Assembly (NCBI RefSeq): GCF_001011155.1
Contig: NZ_CP011479.1
Location: 4,227,662-4,291,661, forward strand
Direction: 5' to 3'
Length of the DNA: 64,000 bases
From: Hoeflea sp. IMCC20628
Lineage (GTDB): Bacteria > Pseudomonadota > Alphaproteobacteria > Rhizobiales > Rhizobiaceae
Shown here: one piece after another, positions 45,369-56,133 of the stretch
How positions within the stretch are numbered: position 1 is the stretch's first letter
Layout: every line of letters starts with the position of its first letter
Position numbers and translations under genes: made by a program
Notes under the pieces: model-generated
Told to the model about the DNA's origin: nothing
What the model saw: only the letters and a program-made list of their open reading frames with translations
Database searches by the model: none

Positions 45369-45505
45369 CCCGGACGGTAAATACGCCGCTTCCCTCATCG
45401 AACCAACAGAACCTGATCAGGGTAGAATGCGTGCTGCGTCCGGCAAAGACCGCCCGCGGAGAAGCCTTCTAGTACTTTCGCTTTTCCGCACATCTTCAGG
45501 CCCGA

Positions 45506-45530
45506 CAAGGGGTGAGATTTTGACCCCTTG
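45506..45530. other. Hairpin between convergent genes
   Basis: CAAGGGGT-N9-ACCCCTTG between the PanE-like and tctA stop codons. No T-run; may be a weak bidirectional terminator. Confidence 0.35.
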
Positions 45531-45602
45531 CCGGTGGCTTCACGATGAGCTGCGGGCGGGCCTGAAACTTGTCTAATCAGCCGCCGCCCGGCTTTGTGCT
45601 CT

Positions 45603-47132
45603 CTATTCTTTCGTCTCGTTCTGACTGGCAAGGCTGCTTCGCATGCTGCTTATGGCACTGTACACGAAGGTCGCCAGCGCCAGTCCGAGAATTGTCAGTG
45701 TAATTGGCCGAGTCAGCACCACACTGAGATCGCCCGCGTGGATCGTCATTGCACGGGCAAGGTTGGATTCGACGATCGGCCCCATTACGAAAGCCAGAAC
45801 CACCGGAACAACGGGAATGTCGATTTTCACCATCCAGTAGGCCACCAGGCTGAGCACGATGACCATCATCACATGAGCCGTGTAGTTGGCATAGGCATAG
45901 GTCCCCAGCAGGATCATGATGAAAACACAGGGGCCGAGAATACGGCGCGAGATCTTTGAGATATAGGCGAAACCGCGCGTGTAGATCAGGCCAAGCGCCA
46001 ATAGCCAGAGATTGATGAAAATAAGTCCGATAAAGATCGAAGTGATCAGTTTCGGCTCAGCTGCGAAAAGCAGCGGACCGGGAACAACCCCTTTGCTGAT
46101 CAGCACGCTGAGCAGGATGGCGGCTGAGCCTGAACCGGGAATGCCCAGCGTCAAGGACGGAACAAGGGTGCCTGCGACGACCGCGTTATTGGCTGTCTCG
46201 GGAGCTGCGATGCCTTCGGCGATACCTGTACCAAACTCATTTTTGGGTCGCCGCGACCAACGCTTTTCCTCTCCATAGGCGATCAGGGAACCAATCGAAG
46301 CGCCGGCGCCGGGCAGCGCACCGATGGCTGTGCCGATCATGCTGCCCCGGATCCATGTCGGGATCAGCCTGCGAAAATCCGACTTCAGGAAACGATCATC
46401 GGTCTTTTGCGTGTTGATCTGCAGAACAGTTTTTGGCGTCTCGATGGTCTTGCGGTGGCTGATGAGCAGGCGAAGCGCCTCGGGACCAGCGAGGAACGCG
46501 ATGATCACCACAACAAGCGGAATGCCATCCGTCAGGAACCCCTTGTCGAAGGTAAACCTCATGCCGCCAAAATCGGAACTTCCAACGGTGGAAAGAAACA
46601 GGCCGAGACCTGCCGCCAGAAACCCGCGAGTAGGGTCCCGCCCGAAGAAGCTGCCGATGATCGAAAGCCCGAATATGCCAAGCGCAAACATTTCACCGGG
46701 TCCAAATTCAAGCGCAATGCTGGCAATCCATCCCCCCACAAGGATGAAGATGATCGTGCTGGTAAGGCCGCCGATGACACCGGAAAGAAGCGATATCTTG
46801 AGCGCCCGGTTGGGAAAGCCTTTCTGCGCCATTGAGTAGCCGTCCAGGACGGTTACGGCCTGCGCTGGCGTTCCCGGCGTCCGTATCAGAATTGCCGGGA
46901 TCGAGCCGCCGTATTCCGCTGCGGAATAGACCGCGAGGAAAAAGATGATCGCCACATCGGCGGGCATTGTGAATGTAAGTGGAAAGAGAAGGGCAAGAGA
47001 CTGGGAGCTGCCAAAACCGGGAAGCGCGCCGAGAACGATCCCCAGGGTCACACCGGCAACAATTGCGAGGATCACTGGCAGGCTGCCCATGTCCATGAGG
47101 ACCGGTCCGATATTAGCGATTATGTTTTCCAT
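45603..47132 (-). CDS. tctA: Tripartite tricarboxylate transporter, large membrane subunit
   Basis: 509 residues, normal for TctA, with 10-12 hydrophobic segments. Signature GALPGFGSSQSLALLFPLTF near the N-terminus and its internal repeat GALPGAGASIGSLIAYG near residue 285. It is the channel subunit of a Na+ or H+ coupled, binding-protein-dependent importer. It is 6 bp downstream of tctB. The substrate is a carboxylate, not identifiable from sequence. Confidence 0.95.
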   Translation of the reverse strand: MENIIANIGPVLMDMGSLPVILAIVAGVTLGIVLGALPGFGSSQSLALLFPLTFTMPADVAIIFFLAVYSAAEYGGSIPAILIRTPGTPAQAVTVLDGYSMAQKGFPNRALKISLLSGVIGGLTSTIIFILVGGWIASIALEFGPGEMFALGIFGLSIIGSFFGRDPTRGFLAAGLGLFLSTVGSSDFGGMRFTFDKGFLTDGIPLVVVIIAFLAGPEALRLLISHRKTIETPKTVLQINTQKTDDRFLKSDFRRLIPTWIRGSMIGTAIGALPGAGASIGSLIAYGEEKRWSRRPKNEFGTGIAEGIAAPETANNAVVAGTLVPSLTLGIPGSGSAAILLSVLISKGVVPGPLLFAAEPKLITSIFIGLIFINLWLLALGLIYTRGFAYISKISRRILGPCVFIMILLGTYAYANYTAHVMMVIVLSLVAYWMVKIDIPVVPVVLAFVMGPIVESNLARAMTIHAGDLSVVLTRPITLTILGLALATFVYSAISSMRSSLASQNETKE

Positions 47133-47138
47133 GTTCGT

Positions 47139-47693
47139 TCAGTACCCACCTAGATACAGGGGAAGGAATTTCAGCGGCAGCGGCACATTCAGGCCAAGGA
47201 CGAATGCGCAATAAACCACCAGCGTGGTGCAGATCGCACCCAGCGCCGCAATCACAACAGCCTTTGGCCAGGGCATCGGAAGCCGCGGCAACAGCAAGGC
47301 GAACATGAAGAGCGACGTTGCAATTTCCAGACCAAGGGGCTTGAGCAGAACCATGTAGAGCAGCGAAAGAGCGACGATCAGAGAGACTTCAACCAAGTCC
47401 AGGGTGATCGGTCCGTCCTTGTCGTCGTCGGCGTCGTCAATGTCGTCGGGAGGCGGCTGCGTCTCAGGCTGCTTTGTGATGAGTTCCCGGATCAGCGTGG
47501 CAACACCGCAGACCAGGATCATGGCAAGGGCGATGCGCGGGAAAAAGCCATCACCGGGATAGCCTCGCAGAATGGAGGGAGGCAGTTGGGTGGCTTCCCA
47601 ATAGAGATAGGCGGCCCCCACCAGCGTTACGAACACCGAAATCATGAAGCTGCGCCGCCGCGGCAGTACAAGTGTTCTTAGTCGTGTAAGCAT
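47139..47693 (-). CDS. tctB: Tripartite tricarboxylate transporter, small membrane subunit
   Basis: 184 residues with four predicted helices: FVTLVGAAYLYWEA, RIALAMILVCGVATLI, VSLIVALSLLYMVLL and KAVVIAALGAICTTLVVYCAF. An acidic loop (about 82-100) is rich in Asp. PGDGFFPRIA is typical of TctB. It lies between tctC and tctA. Confidence 0.92.
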   Translation of the reverse strand: MLTRLRTLVLPRRRSFMISVFVTLVGAAYLYWEATQLPPSILRGYPGDGFFPRIALAMILVCGVATLIRELITKQPETQPPPDDIDDADDDKDGPITLDLVEVSLIVALSLLYMVLLKPLGLEIATSLFMFALLLPRLPMPWPKAVVIAALGAICTTLVVYCAFVLGLNVPLPLKFLPLYLGGY

Positions 47694-47766
47694 TGGTGCG
47701 GTTCCAAATCTCAGGGTTTTCGTAATGCACGTCAGGCTCGGCTGTTTTCGAAAGACGATCCCGTCT

Positions 47767-47810
47767 CATGCGGACCGCATGAACGGGGGGCGGAGCATGG
47801 CCGCCCCCCG
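47767..47810 (-). other. Intercistronic stem-loops between tctC and tctB
   Basis: Two dyads: CGGGGGGCGG / CCGCCCCCCG (10-bp stem, 47784-47810) and CATGC / GCATG (47767-47781). On the minus strand the strong stem starts 15 bases after the tctC stop. Such structures commonly stabilise the binding-protein mRNA or partially terminate before the membrane genes. Confidence 0.6.
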
Positions 47811-47824
47811 GTAAGCGAGGTTGA

Positions 47825-48853
47825 TTAGCCGTCGATCATTCCGACCTTGATCAGGAACAGACGGGTTTCAGCAACATCATCCTTGAAATCGGACATCAGC
47901 TTGTCGCGATCTGCAGCATCAAACGCAGGCACGACGTGTGGATTTTGCACCATGTAGGTATCCCGGTAGTGGTCGGACTCGGACACCTTTTTCAGTGCAG
48001 CGGCGAGTGTGTCCATGACCTCTGGCGGTGTGCCCGCCTTGACCATGAACCCCTGCCACTGGTGCGGAACGTTATAGGACATACCCACGTCGCGGATCGA
48101 CGGAACATCGGCCCACAGCGGATCTTCCAACCGCTCCTCGTTGAGGGTCAGAATGGGGCAGATTGTCCCCGCTTCGATATGGGTATTCCACACACCGGCC
48201 GGTCCAAAGCCTACGCGCAAATGGCCCCCGATCACATCCTTGACGACACCGCCGGAGCCTTTGTACGGCACGAATCCGAGGTCGGCGCCAGCCGGATCGC
48301 GGCCGATCATGGTGTGCTGAAGGTGCTGCGTGGAACCAACCTTGTTCGAACCCATGGTCAGTTTGCCGGGATTCGCCTCATTGTAGGCGACCAGATCCTC
48401 CCAGCTTTTAATCTCGGGGTCGTCGCACCGCACGGCGACACCGTAAACCGTCTGCTCAAACTTCGCCAGCAAATGAAAATCATCCGGCGTCTTTGTGAAG
48501 TGCGGCAGATTGAAATAGCTGGTGAAGCTGCGGCTCATGTGCATGAATGTGTAGCCGTCGGCCGGCTGTTCGCTCAAATAGACCGTGGGCTCGTGGTTTG
48601 AACCACCGTTCTTGTAGGTGACATTGATCGGAACGCCGAGATACTCATCTTTTTTCAGCTCACCGGCAACCATTTCGCACCAGATCGATGTTCCCGAGCC
48701 CGGGGACGTCGTACAGACAAGTTCGATCGGCTTTGATGGATAATTGCTGTCTTGCGCTGTCGCTACTGTCGCGAACGCCATCACGGCTGTTGCGGACGTG
48801 AAGAGTGCTGCGGCAGTACCAATTCTTTGCGATATTCTGGGCAGGATGTTCAT
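47825..48853 (-). CDS. tctC: Tripartite tricarboxylate transporter, periplasmic binding protein
   Basis: 342 residues from the ATG at 48853 (GGAGG upstream; the ATG at 48871 overlaps that ribosome site). Signal peptide ends near ATAQ-DS. The BUG/TctC pattern is YPSKPIELVCTTSPGSGTSIWCEM, then LGFVPYKGSGGVVKDVIGG and HWQGFMVKAGTPPEVMD. It is longer than the common 320 residues and has extra Cys residues. First gene of the tctCBA operon. Confidence 0.93.
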   Translation of the reverse strand: MNILPRISQRIGTAAALFTSATAVMAFATVATAQDSNYPSKPIELVCTTSPGSGTSIWCEMVAGELKKDEYLGVPINVTYKNGGSNHEPTVYLSEQPADGYTFMHMSRSFTSYFNLPHFTKTPDDFHLLAKFEQTVYGVAVRCDDPEIKSWEDLVAYNEANPGKLTMGSNKVGSTQHLQHTMIGRDPAGADLGFVPYKGSGGVVKDVIGGHLRVGFGPAGVWNTHIEAGTICPILTLNEERLEDPLWADVPSIRDVGMSYNVPHQWQGFMVKAGTPPEVMDTLAAALKKVSESDHYRDTYMVQNPHVVPAFDAADRDKLMSDFKDDVAETRLFLIKVGMIDG

Positions 48854-49365
48854 CTTGGTATTCTCCTCCATTTATTGATCTAGCTTGTCTCCCCGATCAT
48901 CGGTCAAAACGATCGCTAATTCTTCGGATCGGTTTGCGGGGGTGATTCAAAGTCCTTGTGCCCGGCTTGCCGAGCACAAAGCGATCAAAGCCTCCCCTTC
49001 GATCTCTTGGTCGTGGGGAAAAGCATATCGGCATACCTGCTTCGATGGATAGGCAGATTGCGTACCAATTGCGGCATTGGTTGCGGCGCGAACCGAGGCT
49101 CGCTTTCGCTGCCAGCAAATATCTGAAGGCCGAAGATATCCGACCCCTCGTGACAACTACGCACACTATCGAGCTGTTTGCAGTCCGGGTGTTCAGTCCC
49201 GGCATCTCGTGCCACACGCCGAGGATGGAGCTATTCTGTCCGGAAATCCGTGGGATCGATACCTGACGCGCGCCGTGTCAATACGGGCCCGGATGACGCG
49301 CATTCGCTCTTTGTCTTTTGCATGTCGTTAGCGCAAAGCCGCTGCACACTTTTGCGCGACAGGCA
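48854..49365. other. Intergenic region between tctC and a GntR-type gene
   Basis: 512 bp without a credible gene. It must contain the tctC promoter. Open frames present lack family resemblance. No repeat or RNA recognised. Confidence 0.45.
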
Positions 49366-51130
<1,765 letters not shown>

Positions 51131-51182
51131 TCCCCCGCCCTGTTCAATAAACAACAGCCTACCCAATGCCGGGCGGCGATGT

Positions 51183-51206
51183 GAACCGGCGGGCTTGAGC
51201 CGGTTC
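51183..51206. other. Hairpin between convergent kdgD and SMR genes
   Basis: GAACCGGC-N8-GCCGGTTC, touching the SMR stop codon; no T-run, possible weak bidirectional terminator. Confidence 0.4.
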
Positions 51207-51534
51207 AGTGGGTTGCGGTTTTCGAGAGCAGGTTGAGGACGCCGACGCCTGCGACAATCAGGCCGATCCCCAGATAGCCATAGAGATCCAGTTTCTGGCC
51301 AAACAGGAAAATCCCTATGAACGTCACCATCGCCACACCGGCGCCGGCCCAGATCGCGTAAGCTACGCCTACCGACATGGTCTTGAGCACGATCGACAGA
51401 AAATAGAAGGCGACGGCATAGCCGACGACCGAGATGCTGCCATAGTTCCACTTGGTAAAACCGTCGGACGCCTTGAGGGCGGTTGTCGCAACCACCTCGC
51501 CGGTGATGGCAATCGCCAGAAAAATCCAGGGCAT
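51205..51534 (-). CDS. Small multidrug resistance (SMR/EmrE-type) efflux protein
   Basis: 109 residues, four helices. The essential membrane glutamate is in AITGEVVATTALKAS (residue 13), followed by YAVAFYFLSIVLKTMSVGVAYAIW and GAGVAMV. Proton-coupled export of cationic compounds as a dimer. It starts 1 bp after the TetR gene stop. Confidence 0.94.
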   Translation of the reverse strand: MPWIFLAIAITGEVVATTALKASDGFTKWNYGSISVVGYAVAFYFLSIVLKTMSVGVAYAIWAGAGVAMVTFIGIFLFGQKLDLYGYLGIGLIVAGVGVLNLLSKTATH

Positions 51535-51535
51535 G

Positions 51536-52150
51536 TCATCGCTCTCCGCTGTGAGGTTCGGTTTGTGAACCGCTGACGCTCAATGCCGGAGCGGCATCAA
51601 GGTCTTCCAGAAACTTCAGGATTTCGCGCCGCGTTGCGGGGTTCGAATCCGGTCCGCCACCGAGATCGGAAAGCCAGAGCCCGTCAGCCGCCAACCGCAA
51701 CGTGCGTGCCAGCGGCGTGCTGTCGGTCTGGCGATGTTCATCCAGCCGGGCTTCGACCCAATTGTTCCACAGACCACAATAGCGCGGATCGGAGCTGAGC
51801 ATCAGGATCAGCACGGCGAGACGTTTTTCCTCGGGCAGACTCATGTCGATGCCGGCAATGACCTGCAAATAGGCGCGCGAGAACCGCCCATGACTGGTTT
51901 CATCGGGATCAAGAGTGGCCTCGACCAGACCGCCAAACCAATTGACAACCTGCTCGAACAAACCATCAACCAGTGCGTCCTTGCCCGGATAGTGATGCAA
52001 CAGGCCGCCTTTGCTGACGCCGGCCTGACGCGCCACGCTTTCCAATGTCAACGCAGGCAGCCCATGTTCGATGATCACACCGGCCGCGGCGTCGAGCAGT
52101 TTTGCGCGCAACGCTTCAGGATTGTTCTTGCGATGAGGCAAATTTATCAT
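51536..52150 (-). CDS. TetR-family repressor of the SMR pump
   Basis: 204 residues. N-terminal HTH: KLLDAAAGVIIEHGLPALTLESVARQAGVSKGGLLHHYPGKDALVDGL (in pieces, residues 17-64). The ligand domain is typical in length. It forms a two-gene operon with the SMR gene, and a palindrome lies 12 bases upstream of its start, so autorepression is likely. Confidence 0.93.
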   Translation of the reverse strand: MINLPHRKNNPEALRAKLLDAAAGVIIEHGLPALTLESVARQAGVSKGGLLHHYPGKDALVDGLFEQVVNWFGGLVEATLDPDETSHGRFSRAYLQVIAGIDMSLPEEKRLAVLILMLSSDPRYCGLWNNWVEARLDEHRQTDSTPLARTLRLAADGLWLSDLGGGPDSNPATRREILKFLEDLDAAPALSVSGSQTEPHSGER

Positions 52151-52161
52151 TCTGTAAACAT

Positions 52162-52175
52162 ACCGTCTGGCCGGT
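52162..52175. promoter_or_regulatory. Candidate TetR-family operator
   Basis: ACCG-N6-CGGT dyad, 12 bases upstream of the tetR start codon, flanked by A/T-rich halves. Confidence 0.45.
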
Positions 52176-52382
52176 TTTTAAACAAGCCATTGCCGTTTGC
52201 CTTGATGGTGTTTTTGCACCGTCCTTGTCCGCTCGCAGGCTTGCCGTTGAGGGCTCGTTTGGTGTCTATGACAAGACACGAAACCATCGCCTCGGAAGCT
52301 GGCAACTGGTGGCACGCAGACATAACGACCACTGCAGTGCTCTTCCCATTGCCAGCGCCGACCTGCCAACCCGGAGATTTTC

Positions 52383-53381
52383 ATGAAAGCCATATTTTGC
52401 ACAGACCGCGGGCCTGCCGCGGAGACCCTTTCGCTGCTTGAGGCCTCAAAGCCATCACCGGGACCGGGCGAGGTCCTGGTTGCGATGAAAACTTCAGGCG
52501 TCAATCCGTCTGATGTGAAAACCCGCAGCGGCGCCCAGGGCCCGATGGTCGCCGACCGGGTGATGATCCACAATGACGGCGCCGGCATCATCGAAGCCGT
52601 TGGCGACGGCGTCGATAGCGGACGTGTCGGTGAGCGTATCTGGCTTTACAATGTCAATCGGTCGACCGACGGGGTCAAGCAGGGCACCAACGGCACCGCC
52701 GCAGACTATATCTGTGTGCCAGCAGCACTTGCTGCGCCGCTGCCCGATCAGGCCAGCTTCGAAGCCGGCGCCTGCCTTGGCGTACCCGCGATGACTGCGC
52801 ACCGGGCCGTGCTCTGGGCCGGACCGGTGGCCGGCAAGACCGTGCTGGTGACCGGTGGTGCCGGCGCCGTAGGGCATTCGGCAATCCAGATCGCCAAGGC
52901 CATGGGCGCACGGGTTATCGCCACGGTAAGTTCTGATCAAAAAGCCGCTGTCGCGCGCGAAGCCGGGGCGGACGCGATCATCAATTACAAAACCGAAAAC
53001 CTGGAAGCCCGGATTATCGAACTGGCCGGCCCCGACGGCGTCGATCATGTCGCCGAGGTGGATCTGGCGGCGCATATGAGCCTTTATCCAAGAACTCTCG
53101 GATTCAACGCCACAGTTGGCGCCTATGCTTCAGCGACCGACGTCAACCCGGTGCTGCCGTTCTTTCCGCTGGCGTTCCGCAATATCTGTCTTCAGCCGGT
53201 TTTCGTTTACTCGATGTCGGATGCGGCCAAATCCGACGCCATCAGGGACATCAACGCACTTCTCACCTCAGGTGCACTGACGCCGATGGTGGCCAAGGTC
53301 TTTGCGCTGGGAGAGGTGGCTGCGGCGCATCAGGCCGTCGAAAGCGGCACACTGATCGGCAACGCCATCCTGAAGATCTGA
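52383..53381 (+). CDS. Zinc-independent NADPH:quinone oxidoreductase (MDR family)
   Basis: 332 residues. N-terminal GroES-like domain (GPGEVLVAMKTSGVNPSDVKTRSG), cofactor motif VLVTGGAGAVGHSAIQIAKAMG at about 156-177, HVAEVDLAAHM and a C-terminal EVAAAHQAVESGTLIGNAILKI. It lacks structural zinc cysteines. It is divergent from the tetR-SMR pair with a 232-bp gap. Confidence 0.9.
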   Translation: MKAIFCTDRGPAAETLSLLEASKPSPGPGEVLVAMKTSGVNPSDVKTRSGAQGPMVADRVMIHNDGAGIIEAVGDGVDSGRVGERIWLYNVNRSTDGVKQGTNGTAADYICVPAALAAPLPDQASFEAGACLGVPAMTAHRAVLWAGPVAGKTVLVTGGAGAVGHSAIQIAKAMGARVIATVSSDQKAAVAREAGADAIINYKTENLEARIIELAGPDGVDHVAEVDLAAHMSLYPRTLGFNATVGAYASATDVNPVLPFFPLAFRNICLQPVFVYSMSDAAKSDAIRDINALLTSGALTPMVAKVFALGEVAAAHQAVESGTLIGNAILKI

Positions 53382-53403
53382 ACCATCAGGCAGAATGATG
53401 AAA

Positions 53404-53434
53404 ACGGCCCGCGCCTGTGTCAGGCGCGGGCCGT
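53404..53434 (-). terminator. Terminator of the aldehyde dehydrogenase gene
   Basis: A 14-bp stem (ACGGCCCGCGCCTG / CAGGCGCGGGCCGT) with a 3-base loop. The T-run (TTTTC) is on the minus strand after the aldehyde dehydrogenase stop; the stem may also stop the convergent oxidoreductase message. Confidence 0.88.
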
Positions 53435-53447
53435 AATCTGTTCGGGA

Positions 53448-54893
53448 TCAGTCGGCGTCGCTGTCCCAGCCGGAGATTGCCTTGGCTTCAAGGAACTCTT
53501 CGATTCCCCAGACACCGCCTTCGCGGGCCCGGCCGGACGCCTTGACGCCGCCAAAGGGCGAGCCGGCGCCGCGTGATTTGCCATTCATCTGAACCATGCC
53601 CGAGCGCAGTCGCCGCGCCATGCGATTGCGCTTGGCGCCATCCTGGCTCTGCACATAATTGGTCAGACCGTAGATCGTGTCATTGGCGATCTCGACCGCA
53701 TTTTCCTCGCCGTCAAAAGGAATGATCGACAGCACCGGCCCGAAGATTTCCTCGCGTGCGATGGTCATGTCATTGTTCACATCGGCAAAAATCGTCGGGC
53801 GGACGAAATAGCCCCGGTTGAAGCCTTCGGGCCGGCCAAGTCCGCCGGCGACTAGACGGGCACCTTCATCGATGCCCTTCTGAATCAGGCCCTGGATCTT
53901 GTCGAACTGCTGGGCCGAAACCACCGGACCGATATGATCGCCGGCCTGGTTGGCAGGACCGACCTTGACAGTGGCGGCAACCTCGATGGCCTTGTCCACG
54001 GACTGATCATAGACCGAACGTTCGACCAGCATGCGCGTCGGAGCGTTGCAGCTCTGACCGGTGTTGTTGAAGCATGACCGGACGCCACGCTCGACGGCCT
54101 TTTCATCGGCGTCGGCAAAGATCACATTGGCGCCCTTGCCGCCGAGTTCGAGGCAGACGCGCTTCAGCGTGTCGGCAGCGGACTTGGAAATGAGAATGCC
54201 GGCGCGCGCTGAACCGGTGAAGCTGATCATCTCCACATCAGTGTGGGTCGACAGATCGGTGCCGACGCCGACGCCGTCGCCATTGACCATGTTGAACACA
54301 CCGGTAGGCAGGCCCGCGGCATGGACGATTTCGGCGAAGACGATCGACGACAGCGGCGCGATTTCCGATGGCTTGTGGACCATGGTGCAGCCGGCCAGCA
54401 GCGCCGGAATCACCTTGAGCGTGACCTGGTTCATCGGCCAGTTCCAGGGCGTGATCAGGCCGACAACGCCGATCGGCTCCATGGCGATGCGATCATTGGG
54501 CGCATGCGGTCCGAGCGGACGGATGAATTCGATGTCCTCGAAGGCCTTGATGAAATTGTCGATATGCCAGGTTCCGGAGGTGACCTGATCGTCGCGTGAC
54601 ATGTCGATCGGCGCGCCCATTTCAAGACTGATCGCCTGGGCCATATCCTCGGCGCGCTCGACATAGATGTCGCGGATTTTCTTGACATAGCCAAGCCGGG
54701 TCTGGGGATCGGTGCGCGACCAGCTGTCAAAGGCTGCCTTGGCCGCAGCAACTGCCGCATTGGTGTCTTCGGTGCCACCAAGCGAGATCACCGCACAGGC
54801 CTCTTCGCTCGACGGGTTGATGACTTCGCAATCGCGGCCGGCAATCGGCGAAACCCAGGCACCGTTGATGTAAAACTCGCGCTTCTCAATCAT
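53448..54893 (-). CDS. NAD(P)-dependent aldehyde dehydrogenase
   Basis: 481 residues from the ATG at 54893 (GGAG upstream; an ATG at 54905 overlaps that site). Signatures: TPWNWPMNQ (Asn oxyanion), SFTGSARAGI (cofactor loop), catalytic Glu in LELGGKGANVIF, catalytic Cys in NNTGQSCNAPTRM, EEIFGPVLS. Substrate not evident; it could oxidise the semialdehyde made by KdgD, but the genes are 2.3 kb apart in different units. Confidence 0.93.
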   Translation of the reverse strand: MIEKREFYINGAWVSPIAGRDCEVINPSSEEACAVISLGGTEDTNAAVAAAKAAFDSWSRTDPQTRLGYVKKIRDIYVERAEDMAQAISLEMGAPIDMSRDDQVTSGTWHIDNFIKAFEDIEFIRPLGPHAPNDRIAMEPIGVVGLITPWNWPMNQVTLKVIPALLAGCTMVHKPSEIAPLSSIVFAEIVHAAGLPTGVFNMVNGDGVGVGTDLSTHTDVEMISFTGSARAGILISKSAADTLKRVCLELGGKGANVIFADADEKAVERGVRSCFNNTGQSCNAPTRMLVERSVYDQSVDKAIEVAATVKVGPANQAGDHIGPVVSAQQFDKIQGLIQKGIDEGARLVAGGLGRPEGFNRGYFVRPTIFADVNNDMTIAREEIFGPVLSIIPFDGEENAVEIANDTIYGLTNYVQSQDGAKRNRMARRLRSGMVQMNGKSRGAGSPFGGVKASGRAREGGVWGIEEFLEAKAISGWDSDAD

Positions 54894-55165
54894 ATTGTTC
54901 TCCATGCTCTCTGGCCGGCAAAGCGGCCGGGAATCGCCTTTAGTCTGATTTGGGGGGAAGCGGCGATGATTGCAACCTCGATTCCGCAGAACGATCGCCG
55001 AGCTTCAGCCTCAATCGGGATTTCACGTCACCTGCGTGGCGTCAACCGATCGGGCGACCGGCAGCGCTCAATGAAGCAAATTCCGGCCAATGCCTTTCCA
55101 GACCCGGTTTTGTCGCGTATTGGACCGTCAAGACGAGCCCCAAGCTCTCCACCGGACCCGAATTC

Positions 55166-56086
55166 ATGAACTACAGCATCCTGTCATTCTTCCTGCCGTT
55201 CACACGGTATCCCTATGAAGGCCAAGATGTGCCCTGTCCGGGCTGCGGACATGGAGCCAAGACCAGGCTTGCAGGGATTGACCGCAGACTGAAACGCCTG
55301 ACGACGGTTGCCTGCGACCATTGCGGCCTGCTCTATACCAGCCCGATGCCTTCAGATGTCGAACTGGAAGCCTATTACGCCGATTTCTACCGCTTCGATT
55401 ATCAGGCCGCTTCAACGGTGCCGAAGGAAAAGCATCTGGCAAAACGGCGCGTCGAAGCCGCCAACCGTGTGAAGCAGCTTGAAGGGCTTTTGCCGGAAAA
55501 TGCCCGGACCCTCGATTTCGGCTGCGGGTCAGGTGAATTCGTCACCGCCATGCTGGCGCTCGGCCATGACGCGCACGGATTTGAACCCGGTGAAACCTAT
55601 GGCAACCATGCGCAGTCGCTGCATGGAGACCGGATCACCATCAAGGGATGGCAGCAGGTCAGCTATCCGGAGCGGTTTGACCTGGTGAGTTGTTTCCATG
55701 TGGTGGAACATTTGAGCAATCCGGTGGATGCACTCCGCCAGATGGCCGCTTGGTCGGCGCCCGATGGCCTTGTCTATGTCGAGGTGCCCGATCTCGGGAC
55801 GACCTTGAACAAGGGGTTCGGCGCCCTGCATTTTGCCCATCTGCTCGGCTTCAATCATCACAATCTGATTGTCGCCGCCGCGCGCGCCGGGCTGGTTCCC
55901 GAGAAGGTCGTCACACCGACAGGGATCATTTTCCGCCACCAAGCGATCGATGAGGCTGCCACGGAGGCCGAGGCCGCACGTGGGGCGGCGCTGACGCAGC
56001 GTCTCTATGGCAATGGCAAAATGATTTCAAACTACTTCAAGCACCAGTTCCGCAAGATTACCGGCGCCTACAAACGACAGGGCTGA
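55166..56086 (+). CDS. Class I SAM-dependent methyltransferase with N-terminal zinc-binding motif
   Basis: 306 residues from the ATG at 55166. N-terminal CPGCG and CDHCG pairs with LYTSPMPSDVELEAYYA resemble the zinc-binding segment of sugar C-methyltransferase-like proteins. SAM motif LDFGCGSGEFVTAM at about 112-125, motif with SCFHVVEHLSNPVDAL, then VEVPDL. Probably acts on a sugar, lipid or polysaccharide precursor; substrate unknown. The frame is open upstream to 54950 without family-like sequence. Confidence 0.85.
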   Translation: MNYSILSFFLPFTRYPYEGQDVPCPGCGHGAKTRLAGIDRRLKRLTTVACDHCGLLYTSPMPSDVELEAYYADFYRFDYQAASTVPKEKHLAKRRVEAANRVKQLEGLLPENARTLDFGCGSGEFVTAMLALGHDAHGFEPGETYGNHAQSLHGDRITIKGWQQVSYPERFDLVSCFHVVEHLSNPVDALRQMAAWSAPDGLVYVEVPDLGTTLNKGFGALHFAHLLGFNHHNLIVAAARAGLVPEKVVTPTGIIFRHQAIDEAATEAEAARGAALTQRLYGNGKMISNYFKHQFRKITGAYKRQG

Positions 56087-56133
56087 CACCAACCTGCTCT
56101 GCGCCGCGTGTCACCTCGGGGTGCAGTGTCAGA

